A DNA stretch of 64,000 nt. Source: Natrinema hispanicum (GTDB lineage Archaea; Halobacteriota; Halobacteria; Halobacteriales; Natrialbaceae). The DNA is taken from contig NZ_SHMP01000004.1 in NCBI RefSeq assembly GCF_004217335.1, positions 620,001-684,000 on the forward strand. The letters are read 5' to 3'. The notes below the pieces were generated by a model. It ran no database searches and was not told where the DNA came from. It saw only the letters and a program-made list of their open reading frames with translations. The translations under genes were made by a program, and so were the position numbers. Shown here in pieces: positions 10,790 to 19,520 of this stretch (its first letter is position 1; each line of letters opens with the position of its first letter).

Positions 10790-12865
10790 TCACATCCGGT
10801 ACCACAGCAGGTTCCAGTAGACGAGCACCCAGCAGATGGCGACGCCGGCGATCGCGACGGCCGTGTAATGAAGCCGGGCCGGCAGTCCCCACTGGCGCTC
10901 GTACCACGCGTGTGCGGCCAGCCCGACCGTCAGGGACGGTTCCGATCGCCCCGAGCAGCGGCACCACGAGCAGCAGCCGAAACCGCAGTGGATCACCGAG
11001 CAACAGCCCGGTCGGATCGGTCGCGAGGATCGCCGCGAACGCGACGGCGAAGACGAGAAACGCCCCACTGGTTGCCCCCGCGACCCAGCGGGCGTATCGG
11101 AGCGGCGGCTCGGTTCCCTCGAACGCGCCGGCCTGCCCACGGTAGCGTCGCCAGCCGGCAGCAAGTGGCCAGCCGACCACCGTGGCAAGGAAGACCAACA
11201 GTGAAATCGCGAGCACTGCGAGGTGGACGATCGGCGTTCTCGCGTCTCGAGAGCCGTTCGAAGGCCGTGACCGGAGTACTGTCGAGAAAGAGATGTGTGA
11301 TCTCGCCGTCGTCCTCACGGAAGGCGAGCCGATCCGTCCCGTCGACTTCCGTAAACAGGAGCGGTTCGACTTCCATCCACCGTGTCGTCTCGCCGCCGAG
11401 GGATTGAGTGATAAGCCGTCCATCGTCGTCGACCGAGACGGAGATCGTCGAGGGGAATCCGAGGAACTTCTCGGAGGTCGTATACGGAATCCGGTTCGAG
11501 CGGTAGGTGCCGGTGATCGCATCAGCTCGCTCTGGCGGGCCGTTTGGCTCCGAGCATCTCAGACTCCGATGCTGCGTCCGCGACGTACTGTTCGAAGAAG
11601 GCGTCGACGAATTCCGGTCTCGCCTCGAGTCCGCCCACGCTGTTGTACGAGACGAACACCCCCACGTCGTGTTCGGGAAGTAGGAACAGGAGGCTGTGGA
11701 ACAGCTCGGTATCGCCGCCGTGACCGACCACGCGGATACCGTCTCTGCTCATCTCGTAGAAGCCGAAGGCGATCCCGTTGAGCCGCTCGTCGTGGCCGAA
11801 TCGCCGCCGATGCATCTCCGCGACGGATTCTGCCTCAAGCAGTCGCCCATCGTCAGTCGCGCCGTCCTGCAGGAACGCCCGTACGAACGACGCCATGTCG
11901 GTTGCCGTGGCGCTCATCGCCCCCGCAGGCGGGATGCCGACGTACTCGAACTCGCCGTCGGTACGGCCGTCGGCTCCGTATCCCTTCGAGAGATCGTCCA
12001 TGAAGTCGTCCGGAGCCGGCTGGTCGAACGTGCTTCGATCCATCGAGAGCGGCTCGAAGATGTCTTCTTCGACGACCGTCTCAAATGACGTGCCGGCGGT
12101 TTCGGCGACCAGTTGACCGGCGAGCGCCGACCCGTAGTTCGAGTAGGCCGCGAACTCCCCCGGCGGCCGGACCCGCGACGGCTGTTCAGTTCGAAGCATC
12201 TCCGCGAGCGGCCGCAGCTCCGCTTCGTTCCGGACGAACGTCCCCCGGACGCGTTCCTCGAAGCCAGGGGTGTGTGTTGCGAGGTGATCGAGTCTGATCG
12301 GCTCGTCGTACGTCTCGGGAAGATCGACTGCCTCGAGCGTCGCGTCGACGTCTTCGTCGATTGCGAGGTCACCCCGTTCGACCGCCTGCATGGCGGCAGT
12401 CCAGGTGAACAGTTTCGACACCGAGCCGATCCGGAAAAGCGTCTCATCAGCGTCGACCGGTGTTTCGGCACTGATATCGGCGTAGCCGTACCCCTTCGAG
12501 AACTCATCGTCGCCGTCGACGACGGCGACCGTCGCGCCCGCGATGTCGTGGCTCTCGAGGTGTGTCTCCATTACGCTGTCGAGAAACGCCTCGAACGCGT
12601 CGCGATCGGCAAGGGGGTTCACTTGCTGCTGGATCTGCCTCCTTGCTGTCTGGGCTGCGTTGACCGTGGGTGCGGCCACCGTTGCACCTGCGGCTCCGAT
12701 GCCCGCGAGGACCGATCGCCGCGTCGGGTCGGGTCGACTCACGGATTCCGCCACCTGTCGACACAGACTCCGACTCGCTCGATAGCGCTCACGGCCGTCG
12801 GTTTGTCCTCCCGGCAAATAGCTCATGATGATAACTCCCGTACCGTGAGAGTCACCGGTCGTCAC
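10790..12865 (-). pseudogene. Tat-exported serine hydrolase (beta-lactamase family) with membrane tail, frameshifted
   Basis: The 11522-12865 frame encodes a Tat-type signal (DPTRRSVLAGIGAAGATVA) and a class C beta-lactamase/penicillin-binding-like domain with the SxxK motif SVSK, the YxN motif YSNYG, and HGGDTELF for the third motif. A shift near 11535 continues to ITGTYRSNRIPYTT and a soluble C-domain; further shifts near 11240 and 10950 lead to about four membrane helices (AISLLVFLATVVGWPLAAGW, FLVFAVAFAAILA, ending [11 protein letters not shown]). The GTG at 12865 overlaps the permease stop by 3 bases; an ATG at 12826 is an alternative. Probably a cell-surface peptidase or esterase; substrate unknown. 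Confidence 0.72.
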
Positions 12866-14328
12866 TCCCGGCGATACCGCCGCTCCCAGCGTGGGCCGGC
12901 GCGACTCGAGAGGACAACTCCGATGACACCCATCACGACCCCGCCGACGCTGAGCGCAGCAGCGAGTTCGATGGACGGCGGGACGACGACGAAGCCGGCA
13001 ACCAGCGTCGGCACGAGTGCGACGGCCACGCCGACGGTAAACGTCGCGAAACGAACGGCATCGAAGAGGAACTCGTTGGGGTCGAAGCCGGCGATGTAGA
13101 CCGTCAAGCCGTAGTAGTACAGCGCGTAGCCAGCCAGCAGGATCGCGCCGACGACGGCATCGAGCAGCGCCGCATTGAACCAGATAACGGCCGCGAGATA
13201 GGGCACAGCGACCGTCGGCGCACCGACGAAAATAAAGGCGATCCGCTTGGCACGGAAGACGTCCGCGATCGAGACGGGATAAGCGAGGTAGGCCTCGAGC
13301 GAGTCGAACTGGGTCAGCCAGTTGTAGGTCGTGAACGCCGAGAGCCCGAGGACACCGCCGAAGAAGATTCCCGGTGCGGGCGCAATCCCGGTGATCGAAT
13401 CGACGACGCCGACCAGCGCGGCCACCAGCGCGAGCAGGATCGATGCCGAGACGAACGGTTTCCAGACGCCGCCCGAGGAACGCGCGAGATCGAGTAGTGA
13501 CTTCGTGACCAGTGGCGCGTTCTCGAAGGGGAGTGCCCCACTAAGCCAGGCAAAGCGATCGGTCGCGGTCCGCGAGGGCCGACCGTACGTCGGATCGTAG
13601 ACCGCAAGCGACACTGTCGCGACGACGATGGTCCCGATGGCCAGCCCGCCCGCGGTGATCGCGGAGCCGCGTCCCGGCACCAAGACGGATTGAACGGCAC
13701 CGAGGCTGCCCGTGGCCCAAATGCCGACGACGGCGAGGCCGACCGCCAGCCCGATAGCCCACGGCGGCACGCCGCGAGTTCGGATGGCGATTAGCCCGAC
13801 GGTCGTCGCCATCCCGGCCGCGAAGACGAGACAAAGCGATAGCCAGAACAGCCCGACTGCGACCGGCGTGGCGGCCGAGAGTCCTGTTAGGGCTGCGCTC
13901 GAGAGTGCCATCGGCAGCACGAATGCAACGCCGTAGAATAACGCGTCCTTCAGGAGAAAGACGCCGAGCAACCGCCGCCGCGAAAGTGGCAGTGTCTGTG
14001 ACGAGGAAAGTAGCAGTGACAGCCGGCCGAAGACGTTCTCGAGCATATCCGAACCCGCGAAGCCGGCGGTGCCGCTATAGAGGCCGAAGGCGACGGCGAG
14101 TGCGTGCAGGCCACCGACGATCGTTCCCTGCGCGGTCCCGGTCTCGAGTAGCGCGACCGTCCCGCTCACGGCGAGGGCGGCGATGACGAGCGGAAAGAGT
14201 GCAAAGCGCCACCCGCCGAACAGTTGGGTGTGCATTCGCCACTCTTCGCGGAAGAGCACCGCGAGCAGCCGCCGGGTCGAAAGGCCACCTCCCGCATCCG
14301 TCCGATCGCTCGTCACAGAGCCAGTCAT
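12862..14328 (-). CDS. ABC transporter permease
   Basis: Integral membrane protein of 488 residues with about twelve hydrophobic segments (for example LFPLVIAALAVSGTVALLE, VGLFWLSLCLVFAAGMATT, TLVAGFVVVPPSI). It is the membrane half of an export-type ABC system: its start overlaps the stop of the ATPase gene by 4 bases (14325-14328), and its stop overlaps the hydrolase start, so the three genes form one operon. The substrate cannot be told. The reading frame is intact. Confidence 0.82.
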   Translation of the reverse strand: MTGSVTSDRTDAGGGLSTRRLLAVLFREEWRMHTQLFGGWRFALFPLVIAALAVSGTVALLETGTAQGTIVGGLHALAVAFGLYSGTAGFAGSDMLENVFGRLSLLLSSSQTLPLSRRRLLGVFLLKDALFYGVAFVLPMALSSAALTGLSAATPVAVGLFWLSLCLVFAAGMATTVGLIAIRTRGVPPWAIGLAVGLAVVGIWATGSLGAVQSVLVPGRGSAITAGGLAIGTIVVATVSLAVYDPTYGRPSRTATDRFAWLSGALPFENAPLVTKSLLDLARSSGGVWKPFVSASILLALVAALVGVVDSITGIAPAPGIFFGGVLGLSAFTTYNWLTQFDSLEAYLAYPVSIADVFRAKRIAFIFVGAPTVAVPYLAAVIWFNAALLDAVVGAILLAGYALYYYGLTVYIAGFDPNEFLFDAVRFATFTVGVAVALVPTLVAGFVVVPPSIELAAALSVGGVVMGVIGVVLSSRAGPRWERRYRRE

Positions 14329-15086
14329 GAGCCCAGGTGCTCGAGCGTCGGCGTATCTCGCGTCTCTTCGGCCTCGACACGTTCGAGAAAGAGCTCGAGC
14401 AGCGATCCCTCGCCCTCATCCGCACCGTCGTCGAGCGAGCGTTCGGTCACGAGCTGACCGTCGGCGACGATGCCGACGCGGGTACAGATCTCCTCGGCGA
14501 CGTCGATGTTGTGTGTCGAGACGAAGACGGCGTTGTCGCCGGCCGCATAGGAGACCAGGAACCGCTTGACTTGCTCCTGGACGAGCGGATCGAGGTTCGC
14601 CAGCGGTTCATCGATGAAGACGACATCCGGTTCGTGGATGAACGCCTGCGTGATCATCACCTTCTGTTGTTGGCCCCGGGAGAGATCGGTATGCAGCGTC
14701 TCGAGCTTGCTCTCGAATCCCAGTCGCTCGGCCCACGCCGCCGTCTGGTCGGCAACCCGGTCAGCCGAGAGATCCCGTACCTCGCCGACGAACTCGAGGT
14801 ACTCACGCGGCGTCAGAAAGCTCGGCGGCGATCCCTGTTCTGGCAGGATGCCGACTTTTCGGCGCGTTTCGAGCGGCTCCGTCGCCGGATCGGTCTCGAG
14901 GACACGCACCGTTCCCGCATCCGGGTGGATCTGCCCGGTTAACGTTCGGATCGTCGTCGTCTTTCCGGCCCCGTTCGGACCGAGAAAGCCGTACAGTTCG
15001 CCGCGCTCGACGGTGAAGTTCATCCCGGCGACCGCCTCGACGGCTCCGTAGGACTTTCGTAGCCCGTCTACGCGAATTGCACCCAT
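14325..15086 (-). CDS. ABC transporter ATP-binding protein
   Basis: Nucleotide-binding subunit of 253 residues. Walker A is GPNGAGKTTTIRTL (residue about 36), the Q-loop lies near GILPEQGSPPSF, the signature is LSRGQQQKVMI, Walker B is DVVFIDEPLANLDP, and the H-switch is VFVSTHNIDVAEE. The subfamily (CcmA/NatA-like, with extension after the H-loop) usually pairs with multi-helix permeases in export systems. It is the first gene of the operon with the permease and serine hydrolase. Cargo unknown. Confidence 0.9.
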   Translation of the reverse strand: MGAIRVDGLRKSYGAVEAVAGMNFTVERGELYGFLGPNGAGKTTTIRTLTGQIHPDAGTVRVLETDPATEPLETRRKVGILPEQGSPPSFLTPREYLEFVGEVRDLSADRVADQTAAWAERLGFESKLETLHTDLSRGQQQKVMITQAFIHEPDVVFIDEPLANLDPLVQEQVKRFLVSYAAGDNAVFVSTHNIDVAEEICTRVGIVADGQLVTERSLDDGADEGEGSLLELFLERVEAEETRDTPTLEHLGS

Positions 15087-15246
15087 TTGAACGCCGATCT
15101 ATTCACAGGAGCTGATATTAATGGTGCTGGTCGCAGAACCCACATGCACTCAGTTCGTGTCACACTCGTGCAATGAGAGGGGGACAGCCGTCGAACAGAC
15201 TGCACTGTCCGCAATCTTCAACGGTCGGCCGGCCGAACCCTCGCGT

Positions 15247-16695
15247 ATGATTACAGGCGAGCGAATGGCCGCTGTCGACGCAAACGCCGCGGCGCTGGGC
15301 GTGTCACAAAAGCAGTTGATGGAATCGAGCGGACACGCGGTCGCTCGAGCGATCCGCGAGATTGCCGACCCTGGCGCTCGAGTCGTCATCGTCGCTGGCC
15401 GGGGGAACAACGGCGGTGACGCGTTCGTCGCCGCCCGATTTCTGGACGCCTACGAGGTCGCGACGCTACTGCTCGGTCGCGCCGAGTTGATCGGTACGGA
15501 TATTGCCCGTGAGAACTGGGACGCACTCGAGCAGGCGGACTACGACACCCGCGAGGCGACCGACTCGAGCGCCCTCACACCGGACTCGAGTGCGTTCGAT
15601 CTCAGTGAGGCGGACGTGATCGTCGACGCGATGCTCGGCACGGGGATCAGCGGCGACCTTCGGGAACCAGCAGCGACTGCGGCGGCGGCGATCAACGACG
15701 CTGACGCGACCGTCCTCGCAGTCGATGTCCCATCCGGCTTCGACGCCGACGGGGGAGATCATGCATCTAACGGCGTCGAAGCCGACCACGTCGTCACCTT
15801 CCACGATACGAAACCAGGGCTCGATGACCTCGACGCCGAGCTCACCGTCGCTGACATCGGGATTCCGGCTGCCGCCGAACGGTTCGCCGGGCCCGGCGAT
15901 GTCACCCTCGCCCGGCCACAGAGTCGCGACGGCCGCGTCTTCGTCATCGGCGGCGGCCCCTACACTGGCGCGCCGGCACTCGCCGCACAGGCAGCGCTCC
16001 GAGCCGGGGTCGAACTTTCGTTCGTCGCCGCACCGGAGTCCGTCGCCGGCGAGATTCAGAGCTACGCCGAGGACCTCATCGTCCAGCCCTACGGAAGCGA
16101 CCGCCTCTCGCCCGACCAAGCCGACGATCTCGCCGAAACGGCCGAACGCCACGACGACATCGTCGTCCTCGGTCCCGGCCTCGGGACCGCAGATGAGACG
16201 CTCGAGGCGACGCGCCAGTTCCTCGCGTCCTACACGGGGCCGGCGGTCGTCGACGCCGATGCGCTATCGGCCGTCCCCGAGATCGAGACCGAGGCGACGC
16301 TCGTCTGTACGCCCAATCGCCGGGAACTCGCCCGGATGGGCGGGCCGGACACCGATTCGCTTCGCGACGCAGCCGACGAGATCGAGGCCTTTGCGGCCGA
16401 CCTAGGCCACGTCGTCCTTGCAAAAGGCGTCGACGACGTGATAACCGACGGCGATCACACCCGGATCTGCCGGTCTGGAACGCCGGGAATGAAAGTCGGC
16501 GGCACCGGTGACTTGCTAGCTGGGATCGTTGCGGCGCTGCTCGAGGAGGCCGACCCGCTCGAAGCTGCGACGGCTGGCGCGTACGTCAACGGTATCGCAG
16601 GCGAGCGTCTGGCCGACAGCGATGCACTGGGCGTACTCGCCTCCGAGATGCTCGACGAAATCCCCGCGGCGCTGTGGGGTGAGACAGATGCGTGA
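15247..16695 (+). CDS. nnrD: Bifunctional NAD(P)HX epimerase / ADP-dependent dehydratase
   Basis: Repairs hydrated NAD(P)H. The N-terminal YjeF_N epimerase domain (residues about 1-215) has the hallmark VVIVAGRGNNGGDAFVAAR. The C-terminal YjeF_C ribokinase-like dehydratase domain has VFVIGGGPYTGAPALAA, VVLGPGLGT and the ATP-site motif GTPGMKVGGTGDLLAGIVAA. I chose the ATG at 15247 (ITGERMAAVDANAAALG) because the 42 residues before it do not resemble the family. Its stop overlaps the moaC start by 8 bases. Intact. Confidence 0.88.
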   Translation: MITGERMAAVDANAAALGVSQKQLMESSGHAVARAIREIADPGARVVIVAGRGNNGGDAFVAARFLDAYEVATLLLGRAELIGTDIARENWDALEQADYDTREATDSSALTPDSSAFDLSEADVIVDAMLGTGISGDLREPAATAAAAINDADATVLAVDVPSGFDADGGDHASNGVEADHVVTFHDTKPGLDDLDAELTVADIGIPAAAERFAGPGDVTLARPQSRDGRVFVIGGGPYTGAPALAAQAALRAGVELSFVAAPESVAGEIQSYAEDLIVQPYGSDRLSPDQADDLAETAERHDDIVVLGPGLGTADETLEATRQFLASYTGPAVVDADALSAVPEIETEATLVCTPNRRELARMGGPDTDSLRDAADEIEAFAADLGHVVLAKGVDDVITDGDHTRICRSGTPGMKVGGTGDLLAGIVAALLEEADPLEAATAGAYVNGIAGERLADSDALGVLASEMLDEIPAALWGETDA

Positions 16696-17182
16696 GAACG
16701 ACGACGCGGCCGACGATCTCACCCACACCACCGACGAAGGCGACGTCCAGATGGTCGACGTCGGCGACAAACCAGACAGCGAACGTCGCGCGGTCGCAGC
16801 CGGCGAGATTCGGCTCCAGCCGTCGACGATCGAGGCCATCCGCGCGGATCAGGTGGGCAAGGGCGACGTGCTCGCGACCGCCCGCGTCGGCGCGATTCAG
16901 GCCGTTAAACACACGTGGGAGACGATTCCGATGTGCCACCAGATCCCGATTACGAACGTCGACACCGACTTCTCGCTCGCCGAGGACCGAATCGAACTTC
17001 GGGTCGCTGTCGAGACTACCGGCAAGACGGGTTGTGAGATGGAAGCGCTCGAGGGCGTGACGACCGGGCTCAACGTCGTCTGGGATATGGTCAAAGCCGT
17101 CGAGAAAGACGATGCGGGTCAGTATCCCGACACCGGGATCGAGAACGTGCGCGTGCTCACAAAAGAAAAACAGCGGGCGTGA
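16688..17182 (+). CDS. moaC: Cyclic pyranopterin monophosphate synthase
   Basis: Second step of molybdenum cofactor synthesis: rearranges the MoaA product to cyclic pyranopterin monophosphate. 164 residues, with VQMVDVGDKPDSERRAVA, the active-site motif HTWETIPMCHQIPIT, and TGCEMEALEGVTTGLNVVWD followed by DMVKAVEKDD. The ATG sits inside the end of nnrD, so translation is probably coupled. The N-terminal 20 residues are a haloarchaeal acidic extension. Confidence 0.93.
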   Translation: MRENDDAADDLTHTTDEGDVQMVDVGDKPDSERRAVAAGEIRLQPSTIEAIRADQVGKGDVLATARVGAIQAVKHTWETIPMCHQIPITNVDTDFSLAEDRIELRVAVETTGKTGCEMEALEGVTTGLNVVWDMVKAVEKDDAGQYPDTGIENVRVLTKEKQRA

Positions 17183-17194
17183 CGGGTGGGTGAA

Positions 17195-18217
17195 ATGATG
17201 TTGCAGACATCGCTCTGTGACCTGCTCGAGATTGACTATCCGATCGTCCAAGCCCCGATCGGAAGCGCCACGTGCCCCGAACTCGCAGCAGCCGTCTCGA
17301 ACGCCGGCGGTCTCGGTCACCTCGCAGTGACGTGGCGCGACCGAAAGACGACTCGACGGGTAATCCAGGAAACCCACGAGCTGACTGACCGGCCGTTCGC
17401 TGTCAACCTCGTGTGTGACGATGCGACGACGACCGTGGACACCGACGAACACCTCGAGGTCGTTCTCGAGGCCGGGGCCGAAATCGTCACCCTCTCGTTC
17501 GGGAGCGCGGATCCCTACGTCGATCGCATTCACGATGCGGGTTCGCTCGTTTTCCAGACCGTCGGGAGCGCTGCAGAAGCGCGCGAAGCAGTCTCCGCTG
17601 GCGTCGACGCCGTCGTCACGCAGGGCCTCGAGGCCGGCGGGCACGTACAGAGTGAGGTGTCGACGATGGCGCTGGTTCCCAGGGTTGCGGATGCCGTCGG
17701 CGATGCGGTACCGATCGTCGCCGCTGGCGGCATTGCCGACGGACGAGGGATTGCGGCTGCGCTCACACTAGGCGCTGACGGCGCGTGGCTCGGCACGCGG
17801 TTCGTCGCGACCGATGAGGCACGCGTTCATGAGACGTATCTCCGCCGACTCCGTGAGAGCAACGAAACCGACACCGAGTACACCTGTCTTTTCGATAAGG
17901 GCTGGCCAGGAATGCCCCATCGTGTGTTGCGAAACAAGATGCTCGAGCGATGGGAGTCAGCAGGACGGCCACCACCAGGCGATCGTCCCGGTGAGGACGA
18001 CATCGTTGCACGGACCGACGACGGTGACGGCGAACCGATCGAACGCTATGCCGAAGCCCTCGCGACGCCGGATGTTGAGGGAGATATCGACGACATGGCG
18101 CTGTTTGCAGGGCAGAGCGTCGGGCTGACGGACGATATCCAGCCCGCGGAGGAACTGCTCGAGGAACTCATCGTGGAAACGCGTGACGCGTTTGAGGGTT
18201 CGGGACGAGACGGCTGA
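17195..18217 (+). CDS. Nitronate monooxygenase (2-nitropropane dioxygenase family)
   Basis: FMN-dependent TIM-barrel enzyme that oxidises alkyl nitronates. 340 residues: the start LLEIDYPIVQAPIGSATCPE, NAGGLGHLAVTWR (the family normally has GGxG here), QGLEAGGHVQSEVSTM with the catalytic-site H, and IVAAGGIADGRGIAAALTLG binding the FMN phosphate. Either ATG at 17195 or 17198 could be used; a GTG at 17186 is also in frame. It follows moaC by 12 bases on the same strand and may be co-transcribed. Specific substrate unknown. Confidence 0.82.
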   Translation: MMLQTSLCDLLEIDYPIVQAPIGSATCPELAAAVSNAGGLGHLAVTWRDRKTTRRVIQETHELTDRPFAVNLVCDDATTTVDTDEHLEVVLEAGAEIVTLSFGSADPYVDRIHDAGSLVFQTVGSAAEAREAVSAGVDAVVTQGLEAGGHVQSEVSTMALVPRVADAVGDAVPIVAAGGIADGRGIAAALTLGADGAWLGTRFVATDEARVHETYLRRLRESNETDTEYTCLFDKGWPGMPHRVLRNKMLERWESAGRPPPGDRPGEDDIVARTDDGDGEPIERYAEALATPDVEGDIDDMALFAGQSVGLTDDIQPAEELLEELIVETRDAFEGSGRDG

Positions 18218-18342
18218 GTGGTCTCTCTTTGAGGTCTTGATCATAACCCCTGTTACGGACCATCAGATTCGCCTCGAATGCTAGTGCTGAGTGAAAATCC
18301 GATCCACAAGAACAATAGTCGTTCATTACTGTCATTCTTGAC

Positions 18343-19518
18343 ATGCCAATCAGTTCTGCGGTGGTCCTTGCAGCGGGGGAAGGGGCCAGACTTCGGCCGT
18401 TGACGAAACATCGGCCGAAGCCGATGCTTCCTGCAGCGACCAAACCTATACTCGAGCATGTCTTCGATGCGCTCGTCGACGCCGATATCACGGAGATTAC
18501 CGTCGTTGTCGGCTACGGTCGCACGCACGTGCAGTCGCACTTCGGATCGACGTACCGCGGTGCGTCAATCGACTACGTCGTCCAAGACAAGCAACTCGGC
18601 AGTGGCCATGCGCTTCTGGAAGCCGAACCCAAGGTTTCGGGTCCACAGCTCGTACTCAACGGTGATCAGCTCGTCGAACAGAGGCTCATCGAGGACGTTC
18701 GTGAAGCCCATGATAACGACGCTATCGCAACGCTTGGACTCGTTCGAGACGGGGACATCGCTAACTACGGCGGCGTGATCCTCGAGGACGACGAGCACGT
18801 CTCGGAGATCGTCGAACGGCCCCATGACGACCGCAGTTACCACCTCAATGCAGGTGTCTATGTGTTCGAGTCTGAGATTTTCGAATATCTCCGTGGCCCG
18901 GAACCACAATTCAACGAGTACTCGCTCGTTGACGGTATTGCGAACGCAATCAACGCCGACGAAACCGTCCGCGGTGTCACATCCGACGGGTTCTGGTACG
19001 ACGCGACGTATCCGTGGGACTTACTCGAAGTGACGGAGACACTTCTTGGGAATACAGACGGCGTCGAAAGTACGGTCTCAACCGATGCACAGATCCATGA
19101 GTCCGCGACGATCGTCGAACCGGTCGTGATTTCGACGGACTGCGTCATCGGCCCAGGGAGCGTCGTCGGCCCGAATGTCGCACTCGGCGAGAACGTGACG
19201 GTGGGAGCGAACGCAGTCGTCGAAAACAGTGTCGTCGATGCAGACACCCGTATCGGGGCAAACGCGACGCTCATCGATGGCGTGACCGGCCATGGCGTTC
19301 AGATCGGCGCTGGCTCGACCATGGTCGGTGGTCCCGGCGATGTCCGCGTTGGCGATCGAATCCACGAGAACGAGCGGCTGGGTGCTGTGCTCGCGGATCG
19401 TGTTCGTGATGGGGGCGGTGTGACCTACGCGCCGGGAACGGTCGTTGGCTCCGATGCTGTTATTACCGCCGGCACAGCCGTCAGCGGGACGGTCGACGAT
19501 GAAGCGGAGGTGCAGTGA
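18343..19518 (+). CDS. GlmU-like bifunctional sugar-1-phosphate nucleotidyltransferase/acetyltransferase, copy 1
   Basis: Archaeal GlmU-type enzyme of 391 residues that should make UDP-N-acetylglucosamine or a related sugar nucleotide. The nucleotidyltransferase signature AAGEGARLRPLTKHRPKP is at residue 10, with LGSGHALLEA and VLNGDQLVE after it. From about residue 240, left-handed beta-helix hexapeptide repeats (IGPGSVVGPNVALGENVTVG) form the acyltransferase part. It ends 2 bases before glmS, forming a two-gene operon that is repeated at 48466-51442. Confidence 0.86.
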   Translation: MPISSAVVLAAGEGARLRPLTKHRPKPMLPAATKPILEHVFDALVDADITEITVVVGYGRTHVQSHFGSTYRGASIDYVVQDKQLGSGHALLEAEPKVSGPQLVLNGDQLVEQRLIEDVREAHDNDAIATLGLVRDGDIANYGGVILEDDEHVSEIVERPHDDRSYHLNAGVYVFESEIFEYLRGPEPQFNEYSLVDGIANAINADETVRGVTSDGFWYDATYPWDLLEVTETLLGNTDGVESTVSTDAQIHESATIVEPVVISTDCVIGPGSVVGPNVALGENVTVGANAVVENSVVDADTRIGANATLIDGVTGHGVQIGAGSTMVGGPGDVRVGDRIHENERLGAVLADRVRDGGGVTYAPGTVVGSDAVITAGTAVSGTVDDEAEVQ

Positions 19519-19520
19519 CG

